Shown piece by piece: positions 8,312 to 17,106 of a stretch of 64,000 bases of DNA. The DNA lies in assembly GCF_000981385.1 (NCBI RefSeq), contig NZ_LATZ01000120.1, forward strand, positions 369,483 to 433,482, read 5' to 3'. Below the pieces are notes generated by a model that saw only the letters and a list, made by a program, of their open reading frames with translations, searched no databases and was not told the origin of the DNA. Positions within the stretch are counted from its first letter, which is position 1. The number at the start of each line of letters is the position of its first letter. This stretch comes from Bacillus sp. SA1-12 (GTDB lineage: Bacteria > Bacillota > Bacilli > Bacillales > Bacillaceae). Position numbers and translations under genes: made by a program.

Positions 8312-9916
8312 TTATCCGGAGATATCACGTTTTCTGTAGCCAAAAAACCCAATGACTATCAGAATAGCTGAAAGACAGATTAACATGCTTAATGTAATAC
8401 TATTTATTTCTTCAACCGGCAATTGAGGAATCTGTCCAAATGGTGATAGGTTTCCCATCCATTCAGGGAGCTGCAGCAATCGACCTAAATATACAACAAG
8501 AAAGGAATATCCTAAATACAACCAGGTAATGCCTGTTAATTGGGGAAATAAGCCAATAAGAAGTACTGCCAAACCGAGCATGATCCAGATGGCTGGTAAG
8601 TAAACCATTGCTGCCTCAAACATTACTTGAAAGGAAATGGGATCATCCATCACCGATGATGCGGCAGACCATAAACCAATTAACGCGAGAAATAACATAA
8701 CAAATCCACATATCATAGATAAGAATAGATAACTACCCATAACTCTTGTACGAGAAACTGCACGGGATAATAAATGCTCCGTCCGGTTTGCTTTCTCTTC
8801 AGACTTCAGCTTTAATATGAACATCAACGCAGGAATTGTACACATCATCGAAAGGACCGACATAAGCATGGATAAAAATTGTTCGGTTAACGATAATCCT
8901 TCACCAGGTTTTAATAGATTTGTCATCATTTCACTATTAGAAAAAAACGCTTCTAAATCTCCAAACACCGAACCGTATGATGCTCCCAACACAAACATAC
9001 CGATTGCCCATGCAATGATTCCTGTTCGTTGGAGCTTAAAAGCAAGGCCAATTGGGCTTTTCAAAAAACGTGTGGCATGCTTTCTTCCAGGCTTAGAAGG
9101 CAAAAACCCTGACTCCAAATCACGGATTGTATTTAAATAAAGAGCCACCGCAACCAATACTAAGGAAACGCCTACTGTTAATATGATCGGCCACCAAATA
9201 TTGTTGACATACACTTCTGTCCCTAAAATCCAGCCAAATGGTGAGAACCATGAAAGGATTTCATTGCTGACATCCCCAACAGCCCTCAGTAAATATGCTG
9301 TCACGAGCAATATAAAGGACAAGCCAATTGTCCCTCGAGCATTTTCCGAAAGCTGGGCAAATAATACAGTGACTGCTGTGAAGAAAATTCCTGTTGCTCC
9401 CAAAGCTGATCCGTAAAGTATGGAGCCATTTAAATCCATGCTTTCAATTTGTAAGCTATATAGACCTAAGCCAACGATGAACGCTAAAATCGTATTTATC
9501 GTAAACATTACAATGACGGATGCACTTGCGTTTGACAGCTTTCCAACTGGAAGGGAGCGGATTAATTCGATTCTGCCTTCCTCTTCATCTGCTCGTGTGT
9601 GACGGGTGACAAGTAAAATGTTCATAATCGCTACAACAATCGCTGTAAATAACAGCATTTGATGGGCCATCATTGGGCCGGCAGTATAGTCGTCAAGTCC
9701 ATAGCCTGGTCCGACCATAGCGGTCATTGCAGGATTTCTCATTGTTTCAGCGATTGCCTGTCTTTCTTGTTCCGTTTTATATAAACCTGTAAATGAAGAC
9801 GCGGTCAGAATCGTAATAAATGATAAAGCAATTAACCAAACTGGAAGGCGAATCCGATCGCGGCGGAGTATAAAACGGATCATTCTACCTGTTTGGCTAA
9901 ACTGCTGCTTCCACAT
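8312..9916 (-). CDS. ABC-2 type exporter permease
   Basis: A 534-aa integral membrane protein with about 12 helices in two similar halves, each opening with an arginine-rich cytoplasmic segment (RFILRRDRIRLPVW; FLKSPIGLAFKLQRTG). It resembles the TnrB3-like permeases of antibiotic exporters. The ATG overlaps the stop of the ATPase gene by one base (TAATG), so the subunits are translationally coupled and should form one transporter. A divergent TetR gene shares the promoter region. The substrate is unknown; a lipophilic antibiotic or toxic compound is the usual inference. Confidence 0.88.
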   Translation of the reverse strand: MWKQQFSQTGRMIRFILRRDRIRLPVWLIALSFITILTASSFTGLYKTEQERQAIAETMRNPAMTAMVGPGYGLDDYTAGPMMAHQMLLFTAIVVAIMNILLVTRHTRADEEEGRIELIRSLPVGKLSNASASVIVMFTINTILAFIVGLGLYSLQIESMDLNGSILYGSALGATGIFFTAVTVLFAQLSENARGTIGLSFILLVTAYLLRAVGDVSNEILSWFSPFGWILGTEVYVNNIWWPIILTVGVSLVLVAVALYLNTIRDLESGFLPSKPGRKHATRFLKSPIGLAFKLQRTGIIAWAIGMFVLGASYGSVFGDLEAFFSNSEMMTNLLKPGEGLSLTEQFLSMLMSVLSMMCTIPALMFILKLKSEEKANRTEHLLSRAVSRTRVMGSYLFLSMICGFVMLFLALIGLWSAASSVMDDPISFQVMFEAAMVYLPAIWIMLGLAVLLIGLFPQLTGITWLYLGYSFLVVYLGRLLQLPEWMGNLSPFGQIPQLPVEEINSITLSMLICLSAILIVIGFFGYRKRDISG

Positions 9917-10830
9917 TAGGATACACCCCCATCAGTTGTGGATATGGACTTCGTTTCTTGATAGTGTCGCATGAATAATTCCTCCAATGTAGGCGGAGAG
10001 CTTTCGAGCTTCAATAAGCCAAACTGACTAATATACTGTAAAACTGCATCAAGCGCATCTGAATCCACTTGAAAGGAAATACCCTGACGGACTATTTTAA
10101 GATCATGGACCCCCTGAAATTTTTCTAAATCAGGTATTGGTTGTTTCGTTTCAATAAGTAGGTTCGTTCTTGTTAAATGACGAAGCTCTTGTAATGTTCC
10201 AGTTTCAATTAATTTCCCTTGGCGAATAATGCCAACCTTGTCACATAATTTTTCAACCTCTGATAAAATATGACTTGAAAGTAACACACTTTTTCCAGCC
10301 GCTTTTGCTTCTGCAACACAATCCTGAAACACTTTTTCCATCAGTGGGTCAAGGCCAGATGTTGGTTCATCAAGGATATAAAGTTCAGCATCAGATGAAA
10401 AAGCAGAAATCAAGGCAACCTTTTGCCGGTTTCCCTTAGAATAGGTTCTGCACTTTTTGGATGGGTCCAAGTTGAATTTTTGAATCATTTCCTCCCGTCG
10501 GCTTTTGTTCAACGTTCCTCGCAATTTCATGAAAAGATCAATGACTTCCCCGCCTGTTAAATTCGGCCAAAGATTGACATCACCAGGTACATAGGCAATC
10601 CGCTTATGAATATCAACTGCATCCTTCCAAGCATCTTTGCCAAATATCGTCGCTTCCCCTTCAGAGGCTTTTAAAATGCCTAACAAAATTTTTATCGTGG
10701 TCGATTTTCCTGCTCCGTTTGGTCCAATAAATCCATACACTTCCCCGTGATTCACTTCCATATTGACTCCGTTTAGTGCGTAGAACTTACCAAATCTTTT
10801 GGTTAAATTTGTTCCTTTTAACACGGCCAT
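9916..10830 (-). CDS. ABC exporter ATP-binding protein
   Basis: A 304-aa ATPase with Walker A GPNGAGKST, a Q-loop region, the signature-like YSKGNRQKV, Walker B LYILDEPTSGLD and the switch histidine in LSSHILSE. A C-terminal extension of about 90 residues (ISFQVDSDALDAVLQYI, EELFMRHYQE) is typical of DrrA/CcmA-type drug-export ATPases. The signature is YSKGNRQKV rather than LSGGQ, as seen in some members of this subfamily. It powers the downstream permease. Expression starts from the TTGTCA/TATTAT promoter shared with tetR. Confidence 0.92.
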   Translation of the reverse strand: MAVLKGTNLTKRFGKFYALNGVNMEVNHGEVYGFIGPNGAGKSTTIKILLGILKASEGEATIFGKDAWKDAVDIHKRIAYVPGDVNLWPNLTGGEVIDLFMKLRGTLNKSRREEMIQKFNLDPSKKCRTYSKGNRQKVALISAFSSDAELYILDEPTSGLDPLMEKVFQDCVAEAKAAGKSVLLSSHILSEVEKLCDKVGIIRQGKLIETGTLQELRHLTRTNLLIETKQPIPDLEKFQGVHDLKIVRQGISFQVDSDALDAVLQYISQFGLLKLESSPPTLEELFMRHYQETKSISTTDGGVS

Positions 10831-10894
10831 TTTACATCCTCCTCACAGAATTCGTCTAACTATGAGTTTAGTTTTGAAATATTTTAACTTATAC

Positions 10895-10949
10895 AGTTCA
10901 TAATATATAAGAATTATATCTTTGACAATAATTTATGAACTATTATATT
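10895..10949. promoter_or_regulatory. Overlapping divergent promoters and symmetric TetR operator
   Basis: Rightward promoter: TTGACA (10922-10927), 16 bp, TATATT (10944-10949). Leftward promoter on the minus strand: TTGTCA (10923-10928), 17 bp, TATTAT (10900-10905). The two -35 boxes overlap almost completely. The inverted repeat AGTTCATAA (10895-10903) and TTATGAACT (10933-10941) covers the leftward -10 box and the rightward spacer. A TetR dimer bound there could block both promoters. Confidence 0.75.
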
Positions 10950-10994
10950 TGTTTTATTACATAATTTTTATTAAACTAAGCTTGAGGTGAAAGT

Positions 10995-11582
10995 ATGGAC
11001 GGTTTCCAAAGGCGAAGAGAACGAAAAAAACAGGACATTTTAGAGGCGGCTTTAATGCTTTTTATGGAATATGGCATTCAAAAAGTATCGATTTCAGAAA
11101 TTGCTAAAAAAGCGAATGTCTCACAGGTGACAATCTACAATTATTTTGAAAGCAAGCATAATCTGATTCATGAAGTTTTTATGTATTATATAGAAAAAGC
11201 ATATGAACAATTTGAAAAAATTGTGGTTGCTGACATTCCTTTTCAAGAAAAGATAAAGCAATTTATTTTTACGAAAAAGGAAACAGCCAGACAAATTCAT
11301 GAGGAGCTCTATCAGCATTTGATGAAGGAATATTCGGTGGAAGGGAATTATATCGAGCATTTATATACTCAAAAGGTCATCCCTCTCTTTACCCAGTTAT
11401 TAAACGAGGGCAAGGAGCAGGGATTTGTTGATCCAATGTTATCAACGGAAGCAATTTTATTTTATGTAAAAATGCTAAAGGACTCTATTCAAAAAGAAGA
11501 GGTATATCAAAACATCCTCCCCTTGACAGAGGATATTACGAAAATATTCTTTTATGGGATTGTTGGGAAAAGGGATGAGTGA
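10995..11582 (+). CDS. TetR-family repressor of the ABC exporter
   Basis: A 195-aa regulator. The N-terminal helix-turn-helix (ILEAALMLFMEYGIQKVSISEIAKKA, then VSQVTIYNYFESKHNLI) is the standard TetR DNA-binding domain. The remaining helices form an effector pocket. GAGGTGA lies four bases before the ATG. The gene diverges from the exporter operon across a 164-bp region with overlapping promoters and an inverted repeat, so it very likely represses the exporter and itself until an inducer binds. A 3' relic of a related gene lies near 14.5 kb. Confidence 0.92.
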   Translation: MDGFQRRRERKKQDILEAALMLFMEYGIQKVSISEIAKKANVSQVTIYNYFESKHNLIHEVFMYYIEKAYEQFEKIVVADIPFQEKIKQFIFTKKETARQIHEELYQHLMKEYSVEGNYIEHLYTQKVIPLFTQLLNEGKEQGFVDPMLSTEAILFYVKMLKDSIQKEEVYQNILPLTEDITKIFFYGIVGKRDE

Positions 11583-11772
11583 TCTGTACGACCTTTTCAT
11601 AACAAGAAATAACATTTCCTATAAAAGTGGCATCTTAAGTTCCGATTTATAACAAAAGCAAATGTAATTGAAAAAAATGGCATAATGTCTGTTTATATCT
11701 AATAGAAGTGCTCAAATTTGCACTGAAATAGTTAAATTTAAGATTAAGGTCGTATGTAAACGTTATGATAGT

Positions 11773-11804
11773 AAAAAAGCGCTATCCTTTATCATGGATA
11801 GCGC
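11773..11804 (-). terminator. Terminator of the secreted phosphoesterase
   Basis: A perfect 9-bp stem, GCGCTATCC (11779-11787) with GGATAGCGC (11796-11804), has an 8-nt loop. It is followed by TTTTTTAC on the minus strand. Confidence 0.95.
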
Positions 11805-11834
11805 CAGATTGTTTAATAAGAGTCCTAGTTTCTT

Positions 11835-14144
11835 TTATTTATAGGAATCGGATAGTGCCTTAACTTCATTGTTAGAAAGTGATCTTTTCCAAATTTTAAG
11901 GTCATCGATCGTTACGTTTGCTCCACCATATCCTTTATTGCCGTCCGCGCCAATAATAATATTAAAGGCTGTATCTAAGCTATTTTCTCCAAGTTTAGAA
12001 ATATCTATAGTTGCTTTTTCTGCACCGTCCACATACACTTTTCCAGCATGATTGGTTCTGTCTACAGTAACGGTAAACAAATGCCATTCGCTTCCTACTG
12101 ATAATACCCGAGCATCCAATCTGTTCATCCCATCACTTAGGTTTAGGCCCATGCTATTTGCCACAGCCGGTCCAATATACCATCCTTTATTCCCGCCGCT
12201 GCTCCAATTTTTATTTGATAGGATAGTTTGATCACCAGCCAGATTTCCTGTATGCCAGAATGAAACGCTAAAACTATCATTTCCAAACTTAAGGTCACTT
12301 CTATCGCCTAGATCTATGTAGTTGCTATTACCTGCAGGAATAAATGCAGCTTTATTTGATATGCCATCTACATAACTTACGCTACCATTTGATGTTGCTA
12401 AACCTGTTGCACCTATTACATGATCGAATAAATTCCCATCAAATTTCATATCGACTACTAATTCTTTCCACATAGTTTCATGGTCAATTGGTGTTAATTC
12501 TGGTGGAGTTCCCCCTGTTTGAAATGCCTTATGAAGTTTTGATGATTTATTGCCATAGCTATCAACGGCAGTCACTTCAACTTTATAGTTAGTTTGACCG
12601 TCAAGACCTTCTAAAGGGATGTTCATTTTATCTAGAATTGGTGAAAACATGTAATCAGAAAATACCTTTACGTTTTTTACAACAAATCCGTTTTTTTCTT
12701 TGGTCACTTTTATTTCATAATGATGGACCATTTGATCATCCTTAGCTTGTACAAAAATTAAATTAGGCACAGCATCTAGATTTTCAACCTTGAGTTCACT
12801 TCCGCTTTTGAATTGAGGTACGACTTTATTTCGATTTTCAGGTGTATACTTGAAATTTCTTTTTATTTCTTCATTCGTTTTTCCCTTCAACTCGATAACC
12901 CATTTTTCCCCGGCAGTTGCCCCAGCACTATTGAATGGTGGTTGAGGAGAAGCAGACCATTTACCGCCTGCATAAATATCACCATGATCTGCATTCAACG
13001 AGACCCTATCTACCTCTACTCGATCCTTATAAACCTCAATGAACAGAGCTTGTGATACAGGGAATTCAAATCTGCCAGCTAAACCTGTTTCAGTGACAGA
13101 TTGGTATCCGTGATCAGACTCTATGTAAGACATAGACCCAAGATTAAGAGAAGTAAAGTTTTTTTGATAGATAGAACGATCATCGTTAAGATTAAGATGT
13201 GAATGACCTGAAAGAGTGATGGCTTGCGGATAATCCTTTAAGTCAATGTTAAGATTTGGATTTGAAGCCTGTTGTCCATCCATCACTGTATTGGATATCG
13301 GTTGATGCACGCTTACAAATATAGGTTTATTTCTGTTTTTAGGATCAGATGTAATTTCAGCTAACCTGTTTTTTAACCAATTTCTTTGTTCAAGATCTGA
13401 ATTGTAATTATTACCATTTAAAAAGAAGAAAGGGTACCCGCCAATTTGAGTTTCATAGTATCCATTCTTTTGACTTGTAAACCATTCAGCCGGGTAGTGC
13501 TCTTGTATTTTCGCAACACTTGCATCATGGTTTCCGATAGCCAATTGTACTTTTGTATCCGTCATCTTTTTTCTTTTTAGGTTATCTAGAAATATTTCTT
13601 TTACCATTTTATGATCATTAGGTTTATCAAAACCATTGTCATTTATCATATCACCGACTGACAAGATGGCATCTGGTTGAGGAAAGATTGATGCAATTGT
13701 ATCAAAAAAACTTGCATATCTTGCATTAGCTGTTTCATGTGAACCAACATGCACATCGGACATAGCAATAAACTGAAGCAATGGTTTTTCTTTGGTCTTT
13801 ATGATGTATGAAAAGGTGACAGGTTTACTAGATACACCTTTTTTTATAGCAATAACACTTAGATTTGTTGTTTTATTAATGAGTATAGGCTTATTCTTTT
13901 TATATTTTTTGCTATTTTTATTTGGTAAAGTTCCGTCAAGCGTATAGTAGATATCAGCATTTTTCGTATTCGTACTGAGTGATACGACCTTTGCCTTATC
14001 ATAGCGACCACTAGGCTCTGAGGCTTTAGGTGTTTCTATAATCTCAACCTTTTCGTTAGCATAAGTAATGTTTGAGGTTAGTAAAGCTGAAAAGACGACA
14101 GCAATAACAATAAGTATGGGTAAGAAGTTCCTTGTCAAAATCAA
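11835..14144 (-). CDS. Large secreted metallophosphoesterase with LamG domain
   Basis: 769 aa. Residues 1-29 are a signal peptide. Residues ~38-115 resemble a chitobiase/hexosaminidase C-terminal-type beta domain (TLDGTLPNKNSKKYK). Residues ~120-390 are a calcineurin-like phosphoesterase with the metal ligands in order: DVHVGS, GDMIND, GNHD, VHQPIS, GHSHLN. A fibronectin-like segment follows (YKVEVTAVDSYGNKSS). Residues ~560-765 are a laminin-G/concanavalin-like domain (FDGNLFDHV, SVSFWHTG, DDLKIWKRSLS). It probably cleaves phosphoester substrates outside the cell, with the LamG domain binding carbohydrate. The start is TTG with AAGGAGG seven bases upstream. It is transcribed alone; the substrate is unknown. 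Confidence 0.88.
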   Translation of the reverse strand: MILTRNFLPILIVIAVVFSALLTSNITYANEKVEIIETPKASEPSGRYDKAKVVSLSTNTKNADIYYTLDGTLPNKNSKKYKKNKPILINKTTNLSVIAIKKGVSSKPVTFSYIIKTKEKPLLQFIAMSDVHVGSHETANARYASFFDTIASIFPQPDAILSVGDMINDNGFDKPNDHKMVKEIFLDNLKRKKMTDTKVQLAIGNHDASVAKIQEHYPAEWFTSQKNGYYETQIGGYPFFFLNGNNYNSDLEQRNWLKNRLAEITSDPKNRNKPIFVSVHQPISNTVMDGQQASNPNLNIDLKDYPQAITLSGHSHLNLNDDRSIYQKNFTSLNLGSMSYIESDHGYQSVTETGLAGRFEFPVSQALFIEVYKDRVEVDRVSLNADHGDIYAGGKWSASPQPPFNSAGATAGEKWVIELKGKTNEEIKRNFKYTPENRNKVVPQFKSGSELKVENLDAVPNLIFVQAKDDQMVHHYEIKVTKEKNGFVVKNVKVFSDYMFSPILDKMNIPLEGLDGQTNYKVEVTAVDSYGNKSSKLHKAFQTGGTPPELTPIDHETMWKELVVDMKFDGNLFDHVIGATGLATSNGSVSYVDGISNKAAFIPAGNSNYIDLGDRSDLKFGNDSFSVSFWHTGNLAGDQTILSNKNWSSGGNKGWYIGPAVANSMGLNLSDGMNRLDARVLSVGSEWHLFTVTVDRTNHAGKVYVDGAEKATIDISKLGENSLDTAFNIIIGADGNKGYGGANVTIDDLKIWKRSLSNNEVKALSDSYK

Positions 14145-14295
14145 AATGATTCCTCCTTAAAAATCGTTTTCTAATAAGAATTTACAACTTGCAAAATACT
14201 AGTTTTACAACCACCTTCCTTTCGAATATAACCAAGTGAATTCCAGCTATAATAAAAAAATGATCATTACAATTTACTCCACCTCCTCAAAACCA

Positions 14296-14342
14296 CAAAA
14301 AAACACACAAAATAATATTGTTTTAATTATTTTCGTGTGCTT
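14296..14342 (-). terminator. Terminator-like hairpin upstream of the phosphoesterase
   Basis: On the minus strand CACACgAAAATAAT pairs imperfectly with ATTATTTTgTGTG and is followed by TTTTTTTG. It lies 150 bp before the phosphoesterase start, with no intact minus-strand gene directly upstream. It may be a relic terminator or a leader attenuator. Confidence 0.45.
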
Positions 14343-14480
14343 TTAATTGTATTTTAAGAATCAATTATTAATTAAAATTCCATTTTTTATTAATATTTTG
14401 TAAAAAAAGCAAAAGCTGGTATGAAATTATTCTTTTTAAATTAGGAATCAATCCTTCATGCATAAGAAAGATCACTTTTA

Positions 14481-14566
14481 AATACAAGGCAAAACATCTT
14501 GCCGTTGTTTAAGGACATGACGGAAATATTCTTTTAAGGGGTTGTTGGAAAAGGAATGAGTAAATA
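14481..14566 (+). pseudogene. 3' remnant of a TetR-family gene
   Basis: The segment around GGAAATATTCTTTTA and GTTGTTGGAAAAGGAATGAG closely matches the last ~85 bases of the intact tetR gene (GAAAATATTCTTTTATGG, GGGAAAAGGGATGAG at 11538-11579). Only the last ~28 codons remain, with stops inside. This is the trace of a duplication or of a deleted paralogue. The surrounding stretch 14145-14771 otherwise contains only hairpins. Confidence 0.6.
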
Positions 14567-14662
14567 GTTTATAAAACTCAACTTAGGATAACTCCATACA
14601 CAAAACGTTTGAAAAAATAGTTTGTAAAAACAAGTCATTAGGGGTTGCCAAATCTCCCCATT

Positions 14663-14708
14663 AAAAAGATCAATATTTTTTGTCGAACAAAAAACATTGA
14701 TCTTTTTT
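14663..14708. terminator. Bidirectional terminator
   Basis: AAAAAGATCAAT (14663-14674) pairs with ATTGATCTTTTTTT (14695-14708). The TTTTTTGT and ACAAAAAA segments extend the stem around a short GCGA-type loop. T-runs follow on both strands. Confidence 0.8.
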
Positions 14709-14771
14709 TGCTAGTACTTAATAATAATGATTAAGAAGTTAGTCCTTAAAAAAGGTTAGGAGAATCTATCT

Positions 14772-14891
14772 ATGTGTACAATTGAAAGTCTTGATCAAGA
14801 ATGGGTTGAATTAATTTTACAAGCATTAGAAATAGGTATAACTGCTGAACAAATTCGACATTTCTTTCACAATCCTCCGAGACTTGCATAA
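14772..14891 (+). CDS. SinI-like antirepressor (39 aa)
   Basis: A 39-aa protein. Its core, LDQEWVELILQALEIGITAE followed by QIRHFF, matches the SinI family (LDQEWVELMxEAxxxxISxEEIRxFL). SinI binds the biofilm repressor SinR through this helical hairpin and inactivates it. AGGAGA lies eight bases before the ATG. A terminator overlaps the stop codon, so the gene is monocistronic. No sinR is nearby, so this is an orphan antirepressor. It could act on a distant SinR or SlrR, as SlrA does in Bacillus subtilis. Confidence 0.82.
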   Translation: MCTIESLDQEWVELILQALEIGITAEQIRHFFHNPPRLA

Positions 14892-14902
14892 GTCTTTTTT
14901 TT
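14880..14902 (+). terminator. Terminator overlapping the sinI-like stop codon
   Basis: AGACTT (14880-14885), loop GCAT, AAGTCT (14890-14895), then TTTTTTT. The stop codon lies within the hairpin. Confidence 0.8.
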
Positions 14903-14939
14903 GACTCATTAAACAAACCTGTGTATTAATGATGATTAT

Positions 14940-15386
14940 TTATTTAGCTAATCCTGTTCTTAATCCAGTCACTCCAAATTCTAAATAACCCTTTAAACAA
15001 GTCAGCATAAATACCCAGCCTTCTTTATTATCCATCATCTTATGAAGTAACTCTGGATCATTATCCTTAAACCCTTCTTCAGTAATTTCAATAATCGTTT
15101 TTGAAGGTTCGATTTCTTTCAGTAATATTGTCACAACATGTTCTTCTTCAGTTGGTCCCCACTTGAACACGATTTGTTTATTTACCTCAACAGCAACAAT
15201 TTCTATTTGAGCTTCTGCATGATAAATATCATAAACTAATGTAATTGTTTTACCTGGTTCCCATCTTTCAGAACTGGATGAAAACCAAAAATTTCCGATT
15301 TTTGAAGGGTCAACAAATGCTTCGAATATTTCATTAGCAGACTTGTTAATAGTAAAGGTTGTAATATTGTTCATTTTTACCGTCAC
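14940..15386 (-). CDS. AHSA1/SRPBCC-family protein
   Basis: A 148-aa SRPBCC protein of the AHSA1 (activator of Hsp90 ATPase-like) type. Recognisable parts are the opening strand and helix (FTINKSANEIFEAFVDPSKI), the tryptophan-rich FWFSSSSERWEPG, FKWGPTEE, and the C-terminal helix GWVFMLTCLKGYLEFG. Such proteins bind small hydrophobic ligands or act as stress-related accessory proteins. The start is probably GTG at 15386 with AAGGAAAG upstream; an internal ATG four codons later is the alternative. It is separated by 80 bp from the oxidoreductase gene upstream, with no terminator seen between them. Confidence 0.8.
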   Translation of the reverse strand: MTVKMNNITTFTINKSANEIFEAFVDPSKIGNFWFSSSSERWEPGKTITLVYDIYHAEAQIEIVAVEVNKQIVFKWGPTEEEHVVTILLKEIEPSKTIIEITEEGFKDNDPELLHKMMDNKEGWVFMLTCLKGYLEFGVTGLRTGLAK

Positions 15387-15466
15387 TCACTTTCCTTTTT
15401 ATAATGATATCCTATTGGTTAACCTAAATCTATTGATTTATACCTTAATGAGATAGCTACTATCTC

Positions 15467-16528
15467 TTATGATTCCTCATTTCCCTCTTCTTCCCATTTA
15501 GAAATTTCGTCACGAACCATTGGTGCCACTTCTTTTCCTAAAAGTTCAATTGCTTTCATCACTTCATTATGCGGCATCGAGCCAACCGGAACATGAAGCA
15601 TAAACCGTGTGATCCCCACATTTTTGCGCAGGTGAATGATTTTAGCAGCAACGGTTCTTGGGTCACCTACATATAATGCACCTTCAAAGCTGCGAGCGGC
15701 ATCAAAGCTTGAACGGTCATACTGCCCCCATCCGCGCTCTTTACCTAAGACGTTCATGACCTGCTGGGTGGATGGGAAAAATTTATCGGCGGCTGTTTCC
15801 GTATCTTCTGCAATGAAGCCATGTGAATGGGAAGCGACTGGGAGCTTCGATGAGTCATGCCCTGCGTGCTTAGCAGCTTTTTTATATAGCTGTACCAGCG
15901 GTGCAAACTGTGTCGGGCTTCCGCCGATAATTGCAAGAACTAACGGCAGCCCTAAGTTGCCTGCTCGGATAACTGATTCCGTATTACCGCCGCTGCCGAT
16001 CCATACAGGAAGCGGTTGTTGAACAGGACGCGGATATATGCCTAAATTTTGAATCGCCGGGCGGTGCCCGCCTTTCCAAGTCACTTTCTCAGATTCACGT
16101 ATTTTTAATAATAACTCCAGCTTTTCTTCAAACAACTCATCATAATCTTTTAAATCATACCCAAACAATGGAAATGATTCGATAAAAGAACCACGGCCAG
16201 CCATAATCTCAGCTCGACCATTCGAAATTGCATCCAATGTAGCAAAATCCTGAAAGACTCTTACTGGATCTGCTGAAGAAAGCACCGTAACCGCACTTGT
16301 CAGTCTGATCTGTTTCGTCTGTTGAGCAGCAGCAGCTAAAACAACTGCAGGTGAGGATGCGGCAAAATCCTGGCGATGATGTTCTCCAACACCAAAAATG
16401 TCGAGTCCGACTTGATCTGCCAGTATGATTTCCTCAACAACCTCGCGAATTCGCTCGGCATGGCTGATTACCTTACCTGTTTTAACATCAGGTGTGGTCT
16501 CGACAAATGTACTTATCCCTATCTCCAC
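15467..16528 (-). CDS. LLM-class flavin-dependent oxidoreductase
   Basis: A 353-aa luciferase-like monooxygenase fold (TIM barrel). Features are MEIGISTFVETTPD, FGVGEHHRQDF, the cis-peptide region RLTSAVTVLSSADPVRVFQDFATLD, GRAEIMAGRGS and PVWIGSGGN. It should use FMN or F420-type flavin; FMNH2 is the likely cofactor in Bacillaceae. This subgroup is close to proteins annotated as alkanal monooxygenase-like with unknown substrates. The start is GTG with AGGGGGA upstream. The frame is full length and intact. Confidence 0.9.
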   Translation of the reverse strand: MEIGISTFVETTPDVKTGKVISHAERIREVVEEIILADQVGLDIFGVGEHHRQDFAASSPAVVLAAAAQQTKQIRLTSAVTVLSSADPVRVFQDFATLDAISNGRAEIMAGRGSFIESFPLFGYDLKDYDELFEEKLELLLKIRESEKVTWKGGHRPAIQNLGIYPRPVQQPLPVWIGSGGNTESVIRAGNLGLPLVLAIIGGSPTQFAPLVQLYKKAAKHAGHDSSKLPVASHSHGFIAEDTETAADKFFPSTQQVMNVLGKERGWGQYDRSSFDAARSFEGALYVGDPRTVAAKIIHLRKNVGITRFMLHVPVGSMPHNEVMKAIELLGKEVAPMVRDEISKWEEEGNEES

Positions 16529-16797
16529 TAAAAGTCCCCCTAATTATGTATTTGTTTGCTTAGCAAATAAATAGACTTTACCATCATCTTAACTGATTCA
16601 ATCTTACATAACAAAGGTTTAACCTTAGTCAATCTTTGAAATATAGTGACTGAGTGATCTACTGTGCCTCTTCTGTTGTTTAATTTTCTGCTATTATTGT
16701 TCGATTAATATGGATTTCTTTGCATAAAATCCTTGTAAGAGTAGGCAGTTCATGTTATATTACCAATAATTAAATTTTTCTTATTTCAATATTTTTT

Positions 16798-17041
16798 GAA
16801 GTGAGGATAGAGGTGCAAAGGTCATGAGTACACTTTCTGAGGAGAATGAGATCCTGTGAAGATGGTGGAAAGGGGAATTTGCCGAAGCAGATAGAATCTC
16901 ATGTTCTTGAAGCTGGTTCTGTTATTGAATAAATACAGAACTGTCATATAGGTAACTATATGGAGGGCTATCTTACGCACAGAAACGATATTATCAAATA
17001 TTGTCTCTACTGCAGCAGCGTTCCTTCGTTGCTGCTTTTTT
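16798..17041 (+). promoter_or_regulatory. Lysine riboswitch (L-box) with terminator, upstream of dapA
   Basis: The L-box signature elements occur in order: GAAGTGAGGATAGAGGTGC, AAGGTCATGAGTA, AAAGGGGAATTTGCCGAAGC, TGGTTCTGTTATTGAATAAA with ACAGAACTGTCA, and GGAGGGCTATCTTAC. They are followed by the hairpin GCAGCAGCG (17012-17020) with CGTTGCTGC (17027-17035) and TTTTTT. Lysine binding is known to favour the terminator in such leaders, so dapA should be expressed when lysine is scarce. Confidence 0.95.
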
Positions 17042-17106
17042 GCGTTTCTTTTCGAATGGCTCTAAACACCTATCCTTATGAATAATACGATAAAGGGTGT
17101 GAAGCT

